64,000 nucleotides of DNA from assembly GCF_002813775.1 (NCBI RefSeq), contig NZ_CP020370.1, positions 4,117,501 to 4,181,500 of the forward strand. Reading direction: 5' to 3'. Positions 35,234 through 43,873 of this stretch are shown one piece after another. The notes under the pieces are model-generated. The model was not told the origin of the DNA. It was given only the letters and a program-made list of their open reading frames with translations, and ran no database searches. The translations under genes and the position numbers were made by a program. Origin of the DNA: Candidatus Thiodictyon syntrophicum (GTDB lineage Bacteria; Pseudomonadota; Gammaproteobacteria; Chromatiales; Chromatiaceae). The first letter of the stretch is position 1. Each line of letters begins with the position of its first letter.

Positions 35234-35728
35234 AGAACAGTCAATCTCCTGCTCGACGCTGATAGACTCTGGCCCGACGAAGGGCCGATTTGCCGGATTT
35301 CCGGGGGGGCACTGCCTGCCGCCAGGTACCATTGTACGGGAATTGTCGGACGCCCGGCCGGGGTTCGCTAGGTGGCTCCGGCGCTGGCTCGACCCGCGCG
35401 GCCGCCGGTACCCTGACTGGCAGCGCCTCGCACCGCGCGCATGACGATAGACGCCACGCTGGACGTTGCCAGTCAGGAGGGTCAATATATCGCCGTCGTG
35501 CCCACCGGCGCCGGCCGCACCGCCTGCCGCAGCAGCGCGGTGCGGCCGCAGAGGATGCGGGGACGGCGTCGCCAACCGACCCGCGAGAATGACGATAAAG
35601 AATCCTTCATTATGCCGCGCAAGCCCCGCAAAGACTCTCAGATCGTCTTGCACTACCTTGAGGATGCCACCGTCGTCGGCGGCCCGGTCCGTCCGCCGTT
35701 GCGGGCCGGCCCGGGGCGGTAGCTGACG
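35234..35728. other. Gap before glycosyltransferase gene
   Basis: 495 bp. Open frames exist on the plus strand (for example from 35441) but their translation is Arg/Pro-rich and resembles no family. I see no promoter, terminator or repeat that I can defend. Confidence 0.4.
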
Positions 35729-36961
35729 ATGAAGTGTCTCATGTTCGCAAGCATCTTTCCGCCGATCAATGGCGGTTCAGCGGTCGTTTATGAGGGCCTG
35801 TGTCAATTCAGCCCAAAGGACAGCGTCCATGTCCTGGCGCCGTGGCGCCACTATGTCACCGGCGAAGAGATCGAGGGCTGGCGCGAGTATGACGCCAAGG
35901 CCGGGTTTCCGATCACCCGTATCGAATTGCTGCGCGCACCGGTAGTCAGTTCGCGCTCCCTGCCGCAGTCCCTGTGGCTGCATCTGGCCGTCGACCTGCC
36001 GCTCAAGCTGCGCGTACTATGGACCGCCGTGAAGCTGGTGCGCAAGGAAAAAATCGACTGCGTCTGTATCTGTGAACTAAACTCCGGCACCTGGCTGGGA
36101 CTCGCCCTGCGCCGCCTGCTCGGTATTCCCTTCATCATCTACATCCACGGTGAGGAGATCACCACCGAATCCTCCTACCGTATCTTCGGACGCCGCCGCC
36201 GCCATTACCTGCACTGGGCCGACGCGCTGGTCGCGGTCAGCCAGTTCACGAGCCGCCAACTCATCGACCTGTACGGCATCGCCCGCGAGAAGATTACCCT
36301 GATAATCAATGGTGTCGATGTGTCTTACTTCCGCCCGGGACCCACCGACCCAGCCCTCATCGAGCGCTACGGGCTCACCGGAAAGCGGATCATTCTCACC
36401 GTCGGGCGGCTGGTCGAGCGCAAGGGGATCGACATGACCCTGCGCGCCCTGCCGTCCATCCTGGAACGGGTCCCCAATGCCCACTACCTCATCGTGGGCA
36501 CCGGTGAATTCGAGCCCGAGCTGCGGCGCCTGGTCGAGGACCTGAGCCTCACACCCCATGTCACCTTTACCGGCCGTATCCCGGTGACCGAATTGGTCGC
36601 CCACTATCGGCTCTGTGATCTGTTTGTGATGCCCAATCGCGAGCTTGACAATCACGATACCGAAGGCTTCGGCCTGGTCTTCCTGGAGGCCAACGCCTGC
36701 GCCAAGGCCGTCATTGCGGGCGTAGCCGGGGGCGCCGTGGAGGCGGTACGTCATGGCGAGACCGGACTGAGCGTCGATGGCACCAGGGTACCGGCAATCG
36801 CGGCCGCCATCGTCGATCTGCTCACTGATGACGCAAAACGCGAGGCGATGGGGCAGCGCGGCTTGGAGGTGGCACAGCAGTGCAAGTCCGCCGACCGGGC
36901 GCCGGTTTTCCATGCACTGTGCGCGCGGGTTGCGAAGACCCGCAGGAGACGTTGGTGGTGA
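35729..36961 (+). CDS. GT4-family glycosyltransferase
   Basis: 410 aa, GT-B fold. The N-terminal domain starts CLMFASIFPPINGGSAVV, with the Gly loop typical of GT4 acceptor domains. The C-terminal donor domain has ILTVGRLVERKGID and the E-x7-E element EGFGLVFLE followed by GVAGGAVEAV. It should transfer a sugar from a nucleotide donor to a surface or exopolysaccharide acceptor at the cytoplasmic membrane face. The donor cannot be read from sequence. Its stop overlaps the start of a truncated second glycosyltransferase (GTGA). It is probably the only intact survivor of a polysaccharide cluster. Confidence 0.9.
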   Translation: MKCLMFASIFPPINGGSAVVYEGLCQFSPKDSVHVLAPWRHYVTGEEIEGWREYDAKAGFPITRIELLRAPVVSSRSLPQSLWLHLAVDLPLKLRVLWTAVKLVRKEKIDCVCICELNSGTWLGLALRRLLGIPFIIYIHGEEITTESSYRIFGRRRRHYLHWADALVAVSQFTSRQLIDLYGIAREKITLIINGVDVSYFRPGPTDPALIERYGLTGKRIILTVGRLVERKGIDMTLRALPSILERVPNAHYLIVGTGEFEPELRRLVEDLSLTPHVTFTGRIPVTELVAHYRLCDLFVMPNRELDNHDTEGFGLVFLEANACAKAVIAGVAGGAVEAVRHGETGLSVDGTRVPAIAAAIVDLLTDDAKREAMGQRGLEVAQQCKSADRAPVFHALCARVAKTRRRRWW

Positions 36962-37119
36962 GCCCGCATCCGGCCGACAAGACGGTGTTGTTGGTCGCCG
37001 ACGAGTTCCCGCCGATCAAGACCATTGGGCGTCTGCGTGCAACCAGGTTGATCGAGCATCTGCGCGATGACGGCTGGAGCCCCAGCGTTCTCACCATTGA
37101 GGCAGATAGAGGCAGATAG
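36958..37119 (+). pseudogene. Second glycosyltransferase, 5' fragment only
   Basis: 53 codons. KTVLLVADEFPPIKTIGRLRATRL and LRDDGWSPSVLTI are the first strand, loop and helix of a GT4 protein, after which the frame stops in an imperfect AGGCAGATA tandem. The GTG overlaps the previous stop. Roughly 350 residues are missing. Confidence 0.8.
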
Positions 37120-37737
37120 CGTTTCGTCCCCTCGCCCGCAAGCGGGGAGAGACGGGGGCGGCCTGCCGCCGGCCCCGGAACCGCGATCCCGGCGAGACCG
37201 AAGCGAGCGGCAGTCCAGCGACGAGGCCGCTCACCCCGGGAAAAATCCGGGTCGCCGACCCACGCAAGTTGGTCGATTCGACCGGGCCGACAGCGGTACC
37301 GGCCCGCTGGTCGGAAAATTCCGACAGGCTTCCGGGAAATTTCGCCGGGTGCCACGAGAAGCTCTTCCCTATCGGGCAGGCGCGCTGGCGCCTATCCTTA
37401 CTCTCGAAAGGACAGATACAGGGTCGGAAACTGGACGCCGGGCGCCGCATGGGAGCAACGGGAGGTGCTGGACAGGGACAGGGAGCTTGGTCCGGGGCAG
37501 TTCCAGGGATGCGAGGCCCCAGGATTGGCGCAGGGACCAAAGGGATTGGACGGGGTGGACCGAATTCACTGCAGGGACGCGGTTTGGATAAGGATTTCAG
37601 CCAGGGAGGGCATTCTTGCGACCCGTCGACAGTCGGACCAGCGCCGACCGTCGGCGGGTTTTTGGGCCTGCAGAGGGGGCCTTGGACGCGGCCACCAAGG
37701 GTCGAGAATGCGCTTGATCTTGGCGCGGCCAGCCACC
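37120..37737. other. Gap holding eroded repeats
   Basis: 618 bp between a truncated glycosyltransferase and the 3' end of cobS. It contains eroded repeat material (CCCTCGCCCGCAAGCGGGGA near 37130) and a short hairpin GCCGA-CCG-TCGGC followed by GGGTTTTT near 37647-37666, which could end plus-strand transcription. I find no gene. Confidence 0.5.
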
Positions 37738-38523
37738 CTAAATCACCGCCAGCACCAGGATCAGCAGGGCCTCGGTCAATTCCACCAAGGCGCCCGCGGT
37801 GTCCCCGGTGAACCCGCCCAGACGCCTCATCAGGGCCCGTCGCAGCAGCCAGTACAGGAGCGCCGCCACGCCCACGAGCAGCAGGCCCACCCACCCCAGG
37901 ACCACCACCCCGGCACCGGCGCTCAGCGCAACGATCAGGCGCACGGCCCCCGCGGGGGCGTGGCGCGCCGGGTCGGCGGCCATGCCGCCTGGGCGGGCGT
38001 AGGGCGTGGTCAGCAGGAGCAGGGGCAACTGCGCACGCGCCAGCACGGGCACCCACAGGAGCGGCCATGCGTCCCCCGCCCCGATCAGGGCCTCCAGGGC
38101 GGCGAACTTGGCGATCAGGATCAGGATCAGGGCACTGACCCCGGCGGGTCCGCTGCTGGGGTCCTTCATAATGGCGAGCGTGCGCTCGCGATTGCCCAGC
38201 CCGCCGACCCAGGCGTCCACGGTGTCCGCCAGACCATCGAGGTGGAGCCCGCCGGTCGACCAGACCCACAGGCCCAGCACCAGGGCCGCCGCGACCCCGG
38301 CCGGCCGCGCCAGGACCGTCGGCCCCAGCAGGAAGGCGACGGCTGCGAGCACGAGCCCCAGTACCAGCCCAATCACCGGATACCAGGGGACCGCCAGACC
38401 GCGTTCGGCCGGTGTAACCGCGCCCGGATCCGGAAAGGAGTAGCGGGTCAGGAAGCGGCCGGCGATCCAGAGCGGGCGAAGGCTCGGCTGATCCGCGAGC
38501 CGCTCGGTAATCCCTCTTCTCAT
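37738..38523 (-). CDS. cobS: Adenosylcobinamide-GDP ribazoletransferase
   Basis: About 261 aa and strongly hydrophobic, with several membrane helices, as expected for CobS. The family signature TGGLHLDGLADTVDAW is present near residue 80, followed by the NRERTLAIMKD-PSSGP region. It joins alpha-ribazole (or its phosphate) to adenosylcobinamide-GDP at the inner membrane, the last step of the nucleotide loop assembly of cobalamin. It starts 6 bp after the phosphatase gene, and the two form an operon. ATG 38523 and GTG 38526 are both possible starts. No cobalamin riboswitch was recognised upstream of the pair. Confidence 0.95.
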   Translation of the reverse strand: MRRGITERLADQPSLRPLWIAGRFLTRYSFPDPGAVTPAERGLAVPWYPVIGLVLGLVLAAVAFLLGPTVLARPAGVAAALVLGLWVWSTGGLHLDGLADTVDAWVGGLGNRERTLAIMKDPSSGPAGVSALILILIAKFAALEALIGAGDAWPLLWVPVLARAQLPLLLLTTPYARPGGMAADPARHAPAGAVRLIVALSAGAGVVVLGWVGLLLVGVAALLYWLLRRALMRRLGGFTGDTAGALVELTEALLILVLAVI

Positions 38524-38529
38524 CACGGC

Positions 38530-39117
38530 TCAGGACGCTGACGCGGCGTGGGAGACGAGGCTCGGCCGACCCGGCGGCGCGGGCAGTCGCAACCGGGTCA
38601 CGCAGGCGGGCGGGACTTCAACCTGGATGCCTGAGCCGTCGCCCATCCCCAACACCTGCGCGAGGATGACCCGCAAAGTACCGCCATGGGTCAGGACCAG
38701 GGTGTGCGCCGCGCCGGCCGCGAGGAGCGCCTGCCAGCCATCGAGCACCCGTTGCCGGAAGGCGGCGAAGGGCTCGGCCCCGGGCGGGGTGTAGCCCACC
38801 GGGTCGTCCCAGAAACGGGTGAGTTCAGCGGCGGGGATCTGGTCGGCGGCGAGCCCCTCCCAGTCTCCGAAGCGGCGTTCACTGAAGGCCGCGGACAGGT
38901 CCACGGACAGGCCCCGTTCGGCGGCCAGGGCGCGGGCAAAGTCCGCACAACGGCGCGCCGGGGAACTGACGATGTGACCGATGGCCGGCTCCCGAGTCGC
39001 GGCCCGGCGCAACTGCGCCCAGCCCGCGGCGCTCAGGGCATCGTCGCAAGCCCCGCGAAACCGTGGTCCACCGGCGACCTCGCCATGCCGCATCAGAACG
39101 ATAAAGCGATCAGACAT
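38530..39117 (-). CDS. cobC: Alpha-ribazole phosphatase (histidine phosphatase family)
   Basis: 195 aa. The phosphohistidine motif LMRHGEV is at residues 8-14. The family's SSPARRC, a SERRFGDWEGL segment and LTHGGTLRVIL supply the second Arg, the acid and the second His. It removes the phosphate from alpha-ribazole-5'-phosphate or from cobalamin-phosphate. The pairing with cobS in one operon supports this over a general phosphoglycerate-mutase-type phosphatase. The start ATG lies in a 94-bp intergenic space before yqhA, whose gene points the same way. Confidence 0.9.
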   Translation of the reverse strand: MSDRFIVLMRHGEVAGGPRFRGACDDALSAAGWAQLRRAATREPAIGHIVSSPARRCADFARALAAERGLSVDLSAAFSERRFGDWEGLAADQIPAAELTRFWDDPVGYTPPGAEPFAAFRQRVLDGWQALLAAGAAHTLVLTHGGTLRVILAQVLGMGDGSGIQVEVPPACVTRLRLPAPPGRPSLVSHAASAS

Positions 39118-39211
39118 CTGCGGTCATCCGCAACATCAGGCGGCGACCCCGGGCGGTGCAGCGACGACTCGCCCGCCGGCAAAACAATGTTCTTGATCAG
39201 GATTAGAGGGC

Positions 39212-39733
39212 TCAGTGCTTCGCATCGGTCCCGTCATCCTCGCGATGGCTGGCAAAGGCGATGCGATCCAGCACCCCCATCAACAGCGCCGATACGACGA
39301 AGGTCAGGTGTAGGATCACGTACCACATAAGCTTGTCGTTGGGGGTATTTTCGATATTGACGAACTTCTGCAACAGGTGGATGGAGGAGATCGCCACGAT
39401 GGACGCCGCCACCTTGAGCTTCAGGGTCCCTGCATCGAGCTTGCCCAGCCACCCGAGCTTGTCGTCCCCCTCCCCGATATCCAGGCGCGAGACGAAATTC
39501 TCGTAGCCCGAGAACATCACCATCACCACCAGGCTGGCGACCAGGGACAGGTCGATCAGGGCGAGTACACCCAGGATCATGTCGGACTCGCTCACCTGCC
39601 AGACATGGGCCAGGTGCCAGACCTCCTCAAAAAACTTGATGCCGAGCAACAAGAGGGTCAGAGAGAGACCAAGATAGACAGGGGCCAGCAGCCAGCGGCT
39701 CGCAAACAACAGGCGTTCGATCAGACGTTCCAC
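39212..39733 (-). CDS. yqhA: YqhA / UPF0114 membrane protein
   Basis: About 173 aa with four hydrophobic segments: an early [42 protein letters not shown], a [15 protein letters not shown] segment and [16 protein letters not shown]. The [10 protein letters not shown] motif and overall length match the UPF0114 (YqhA) family of inner-membrane proteins, whose function is unknown. GTG 39733 with GGAG nine bases upstream is the likely start; TTG 39739 is an alternative. It diverges from the octaheme cytochrome gene across 219 bp. Confidence 0.9.
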   Translation of the reverse strand: MERLIERLLFASRWLLAPVYLGLSLTLLLLGIKFFEEVWHLAHVWQVSESDMILGVLALIDLSLVASLVVMVMFSGYENFVSRLDIGEGDDKLGWLGKLDAGTLKLKVAASIVAISSIHLLQKFVNIENTPNDKLMWYVILHLTFVVSALLMGVLDRIAFASHREDDGTDAKH

Positions 39734-39952
39734 AACCAATCACTCCACAGGCATCTCCAGGGCCACTAGTGTCGGCGCACCCGTCAGCGCCGTCAACGCG
39801 AACCGCACCGCCAACCTCACCGCACCTTGCGGATCAGCGGTGACAAACCCACCGCCTTCGTGCAGAATCGGGCGCCGGACCGGGACTGGTCCTGACCCAC
39901 GACCCCCAAAAAAAACCGGACATAAGCCCTGCAACCCCGGAGGACAACAACC

Positions 39953-41599
39953 ATGCGTACCCTGCTCGGCATCGTGCTTGCCCTGGCACTGATACCACTC
40001 ACCCCCGCCCAGGCGCGGAGCAACTGGCCGACCCCGCCGATCGAGGGCGATGCCGCCGCCCAGGTCTCAGGCCCCCTGACCGGCGGCAGCGCCGACCATA
40101 GCAAGTTCAAGGTCTTAAAGGGGCCTTTCGCCTCGGGTCCGGAGGTCACCCAGGCCTGTCTCACCTGCCACACCGAGACCGGCCGGCACTTCATGAAGAA
40201 TATCCACTGGACCTGGGACTTCACCGACCCCGACTCCCACCAGCAACTCGGCAAGAAGCACCTGGTCAACAACTTCTGCACCAATGCCCGGGGCAATGAG
40301 GGGATGTGCGCCCAGTGTCACGCCGGCTATGGCTGGAAGGACGAGACCTTCGATTTCACCAACCAGGACAACATCGATTGCCTGGTCTGTCACGACCACA
40401 CCGGCACCTATTACAAGACCCCCAACAGCGGCGGCAGCAAGGCCTGCGCCGTGATGTTCGAGGGACTGCCCGCCATGAATCTGGTCGAGATCGCCCAGAG
40501 CGTCGGCCTGCCGCAGCGCGCCAACTGCGGCGCCTGTCACTTCAACGGCGGCGGCGGGGACAACGTCAAGCATGGCGACCTGTCCTCGGCCCTCAAGCAC
40601 CCGCCCCGGGATCTCGACGTGCACATGTCCCCGAACGGGCAGAATTTCTCCTGCACCGCCTGCCATGTCACGCGCGACCACGTCTGGGCCGGCAGCCGCT
40701 ATGCCATCATCGCCAAGGACAAGGTCGGCGCCGGCCGGCCCGGTCAGCGCCGCGACGTGGCCACCTGCGAGTCGTGCCACGGCACGGCGCCCCACCAGTC
40801 CGGCTCGGTCGAGCACCGCAAGCTCAACCATCACGTCGCCTCAGTCGCCTGCCAGACCTGCCATATCCCCGCGCTCGCCCGCGGCGGGGTCGCCACCGTG
40901 ATGGATTGGGACTGGCGCACCGCCGGCAAGACCAAGAACGGCGAGGGCTACCACGAACACGGGTACACCCAGGGCAATGGGGAGGAGCGTTATACCTATA
41001 AGTCCATCAAGGGCACCTTCACCTACGGTGAGAACGTCATCCCCCAATACGGCTGGTTCGACGGCCAGATGCGCTATACCACCGTCGACACCCATTTCGA
41101 CATCGAGCAGCAGCCCATCGCCATCAACGCCTACGAGGGCTCGCGCGAAGACGGGCGCTCGCGCATCTGGCCCTTCAAGCGGATGCGGACCTGGCAGCCC
41201 TTCGACACCGGCAACGGCACCCTGGTCTATACCCATCTATGGGGCGAGGACACCGACGCCTACTGGGGCAACTACGACATGGGCAAGGCCATTGCGCACG
41301 GCATGAAACAGTTCGACCTCCCCTACTCCGGCTCCTGGGGCTTCCTGGAGACCGTCTCCTACTGGCCCATCACCCACATGGTCGCCCCCAAGGAGGGCGC
41401 CTTGGGCTGCCGCGAGTGCCACAGCAAGGACGGACGCCTGGGCCAGATCACGGGCGTCTACCTGCCCGGGCGGGACCGCAGCCGCTGGCTGGATCTCGCG
41501 GGGATCTTCCTTGTCTCCGGCACCCTCGGCGGGGCCCTGGCCCACGGCCTGCTCCGCCGGATTCTGCGCCGCAAGAACCGCCCCGAGGGGAGTCAGTGA
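39953..41599 (+). CDS. Octaheme tetrathionate-reductase-type cytochrome c
   Basis: 548 aa. There is a signal peptide (MRTLLGIVLALALIPLTPAQA), then exactly eight CxxCH haem sites: CLTCH (69), CAQCH, CLVCH, CGACH, CTACH, CESCH, CQTCH and CRECH. A C-terminal membrane helix (LDLAGIFLVSGTLGGALAHG) would anchor it in the inner membrane facing the periplasm. The family reduces tetrathionate, nitrite or hydroxylamine in vitro; the physiological substrate here is not certain. In a sulfur-oxidising phototroph, tetrathionate or another sulfur compound is plausible. GGAGG precedes the ATG. The stop overlaps the cytochrome b start. Confidence 0.92.
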   Translation: MRTLLGIVLALALIPLTPAQARSNWPTPPIEGDAAAQVSGPLTGGSADHSKFKVLKGPFASGPEVTQACLTCHTETGRHFMKNIHWTWDFTDPDSHQQLGKKHLVNNFCTNARGNEGMCAQCHAGYGWKDETFDFTNQDNIDCLVCHDHTGTYYKTPNSGGSKACAVMFEGLPAMNLVEIAQSVGLPQRANCGACHFNGGGGDNVKHGDLSSALKHPPRDLDVHMSPNGQNFSCTACHVTRDHVWAGSRYAIIAKDKVGAGRPGQRRDVATCESCHGTAPHQSGSVEHRKLNHHVASVACQTCHIPALARGGVATVMDWDWRTAGKTKNGEGYHEHGYTQGNGEERYTYKSIKGTFTYGENVIPQYGWFDGQMRYTTVDTHFDIEQQPIAINAYEGSREDGRSRIWPFKRMRTWQPFDTGNGTLVYTHLWGEDTDAYWGNYDMGKAIAHGMKQFDLPYSGSWGFLETVSYWPITHMVAPKEGALGCRECHSKDGRLGQITGVYLPGRDRSRWLDLAGIFLVSGTLGGALAHGLLRRILRRKNRPEGSQ

Positions 41600-42252
41600 T
41601 GAGTACGCGTGAGGTCCTGATCTATTCGCACTTCGAACGCTTCTGGCACTGGACCCAGATGGCCCTGATTGTTACCATGTTAATTACAGGGTTCGCCATC
41701 CACGGGCTCCATGACTGGATCAGCTTCGATCGGGCCGTGACCCTGCACACCCTGGCCGCCCTGGCGCTCCTGGGCCTGTGGGTCCTCGCCACCTTCTGGC
41801 TCTTCACCACCGGCAACTGGAAGCACTACCTGCCCACCGCCCGCGGGCTTGGACAGGTGGTGCGCTTCTATTCCTACGGGATCTTCCTGGGCGAACGCCA
41901 CCCCTACCGCAAGGCATTCTGGCGCAAGCACAATCCGCTCCAGGCCATCGCCTACCTGGCGCTCAAGGGCGTGCTCTTCCCGCTCATCTGGGCCTCCGGG
42001 ATCGCCTATCTGCTGTACTTCGCCTGGGGCGACAACCCCGGCGCCGCCGCCTGGCTGCAATGGGTCGCCCTGGTCCACACCGCCACCGCCTATGCGATCC
42101 TCGCCTTCGTCGTCATGCATGTGTACATGCTGACCATCGGTGGCTCCTTCGCACACCACGTCAAGCCCATGCTCACCGGATTCGACAAGGTCGAACTCAG
42201 TCCGGAGGAAGAGGCCTATCTGATCCAGGACGAACCGAGCCACATCCGCTGA
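41599..42252 (+). CDS. Cytochrome b/b6-type membrane haem protein
   Basis: 217 aa with four membrane helices. It starts with the haem-binding HFERFWHWTQMALIV (His in FWHW), then LHTLAALALLGLWVLATFWLF and a helix ending near HTATAYAILAFVVMHVYM, which carries the distal histidines. It belongs to the cytochrome b561/Ni-hydrogenase-b group and should carry electrons from the quinol pool to the octaheme protein, with which it overlaps by one base (TGATG). The pair therefore looks like a quinol:c-type reductase module. A strong GC hairpin follows the stop. Confidence 0.92.
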   Translation: MSTREVLIYSHFERFWHWTQMALIVTMLITGFAIHGLHDWISFDRAVTLHTLAALALLGLWVLATFWLFTTGNWKHYLPTARGLGQVVRFYSYGIFLGERHPYRKAFWRKHNPLQAIAYLALKGVLFPLIWASGIAYLLYFAWGDNPGAAAWLQWVALVHTATAYAILAFVVMHVYMLTIGGSFAHHVKPMLTGFDKVELSPEEEAYLIQDEPSHIR

Positions 42253-42259
42253 CCCCCCC

Positions 42260-42281
42260 GGTGCGCCCCCCGGGGCGCACC
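42260..42281 (+). terminator. GC-rich hairpin after the cytochrome operon
   Basis: Arms GGTGCGCCCC and GGGGCGCACC with a 2-base centre begin 8 bp after the cytochrome b stop. There is no U-tract, so it may stall polymerase or protect the 3' end more than terminate by itself. Confidence 0.5.
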
Positions 42282-42451
42282 GAGACTGTCGAACCCGCCG
42301 CGGTCCCCCACCGCAACGCGAGTGCCGACGACCGCACCGGCGATCGGACCGCGCGCCGGTCACTAGCCCTGAGCGCCGCGGCGTGCGATCCTGTCGGCCC
42401 CGGCCCCGCGCAACCCGCGTCGGCGGGCCGCCGCCCCGAGCCCCCTCGCCC

Positions 42452-43873
42452 ATGCACATTTCGACCTTCACCAAGATCGCTGTCGGCTACTGCCTGATGG
42501 AAATCGCGACCTATATGGTCTTTCTGTCGACCAACCGCCTGCCCTCCCTGAGCGCGATGTTCACCGAATCGCCGATCCTGTTCTGGATCTACGTCACCAC
42601 GGTGATCATGGCGGCCACCTACGGTCGGCGGGCGCACCATCGGATCGCGCGCGTGGCCCGCCGTGCGCTGCCCGACACCCCCGGGAGCGACCGCCTGGCG
42701 GTCATGTTTCCGGCCATCCGCGTTTTCTCCGATCCGATCCGCTATACCAATCGCCACCCGCACTACCTGAACCGGCTCGCCTGGCTGATGATTGGGTTCG
42801 CGTCGCTGATCCTGCTCCGGACGCTGTTCTTTCCCGCGACCATCCCCGCCGATGGCGGTCACGCCATGGAGTTGCTGACCCTGCTCACCATCCCGGCCTT
42901 CTGCTCGATCGTGCTGGGCGAGGAGTATTACCGCGGCTATCTGTTTCAACTGCGGTATCTGCGCCGCCTGCACGCCAAGACCGAGTTGGCCGAACGTGCC
43001 ATCTATGACGCCGAGGTGCTGCGCGTCAAGAACAAGGAGCAGGAGGACGTGATGGCCCTGGTGGCCCACAAATTCCGCGGGTCGCTCGATCGCATCATCT
43101 ATAACACCGAGCATGAGAACAGCCCCTGGGTGCACCGCGAGGCGGTCAACACCATGCGCGGCCTGCTTGATATTTTCGGCCTGATCTCCACCGATACGCA
43201 GGTCCTGCGCCATAAATTGCAGGACGATCAGGCCGGCCCCGCGACCCTGGAGCAGGTCGTCGTCCGCTCCCTGGGGCTCGCCCTGGGGCAACTCCTGTCC
43301 CAGCGCGGCAGCGAGCGCATTCAGCAGCATTTTCTGTGCTACGCCCGCCGCACCGGATTGGTCCCGAGCGCGTTGCGGCTGCGCGCCTGGCATGAGCAGC
43401 ACGGAGCGCTGGCCGAACGCCTGCGCGGCGAATGGGAGGAGTCGCTCATGGCACTGCTCCCGCAGGCGGGGCTCGGCACCCTGTGCGACTGGGTCGGCGA
43501 GCGCTTCTTCCCGTTTCAGACCATCGGCTTTGCGCAGTCCCCCATCTGCTTCACACCCTTTGGGACGACCGGCTCTTTCCTCACGATCCTGTGCACCGAG
43601 TCCTTTACCAACCTCTTCAAGTACTACGCCGCCGACGACTGCACCCCGGCCCGCGCCTGGTGGCACGCCGCAGGCCCTCAGGTCGAGTTCGGGGTATGCA
43701 ACCCCACGACCCCGAGCGCGGCGGCCATGGTCAAGGGCAGCGGCCGCGGCCATGATTTTCTGCATCTGCTGATCGAGAAACTCGCGGGCCGCGTCAGCAC
43801 CGTCGCCGACGGGCGAACTTTCACGTTAGCCATGCAATTGCCCGCGAACCTGTTTCTGGAGTACCCCCAATGA
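42452..43873 (+). CDS. Membrane histidine-kinase-like sensor
   Basis: About 473 aa. Four hydrophobic segments fill residues 5-170 (for example YCLMEIATYMVFLS and LAWLMIGFASLILL). A helix with the phosphoacceptor-like motif ALVAHKFRGSLDRI (His near 206) follows. The C-terminal domain has GHKL-like features: ESFTNLFKYY (N-box), VEFGVCNPT and KGSGRGHDFLHLLI (G2-like). The spacing fits a divergent HisKA-HATPase kinase. Its stop overlaps the start of the receiver-HEPN gene (ATGA), so the two are probable cognate partners. I chose ATG 42452; the longer frame upstream is Arg/Pro-rich and not protein-like. Confidence 0.7.
   Translation: MHISTFTKIAVGYCLMEIATYMVFLSTNRLPSLSAMFTESPILFWIYVTTVIMAATYGRRAHHRIARVARRALPDTPGSDRLAVMFPAIRVFSDPIRYTNRHPHYLNRLAWLMIGFASLILLRTLFFPATIPADGGHAMELLTLLTIPAFCSIVLGEEYYRGYLFQLRYLRRLHAKTELAERAIYDAEVLRVKNKEQEDVMALVAHKFRGSLDRIIYNTEHENSPWVHREAVNTMRGLLDIFGLISTDTQVLRHKLQDDQAGPATLEQVVVRSLGLALGQLLSQRGSERIQQHFLCYARRTGLVPSALRLRAWHEQHGALAERLRGEWEESLMALLPQAGLGTLCDWVGERFFPFQTIGFAQSPICFTPFGTTGSFLTILCTESFTNLFKYYAADDCTPARAWWHAAGPQVEFGVCNPTTPSAAAMVKGSGRGHDFLHLLIEKLAGRVSTVADGRTFTLAMQLPANLFLEYPQ

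Noticed and set aside
39118-39211. Cobalamin riboswitch upstream of cobC-cobS
   Set aside because: The 94-bp space is too short and I could not find a B12-box-like sequence there.
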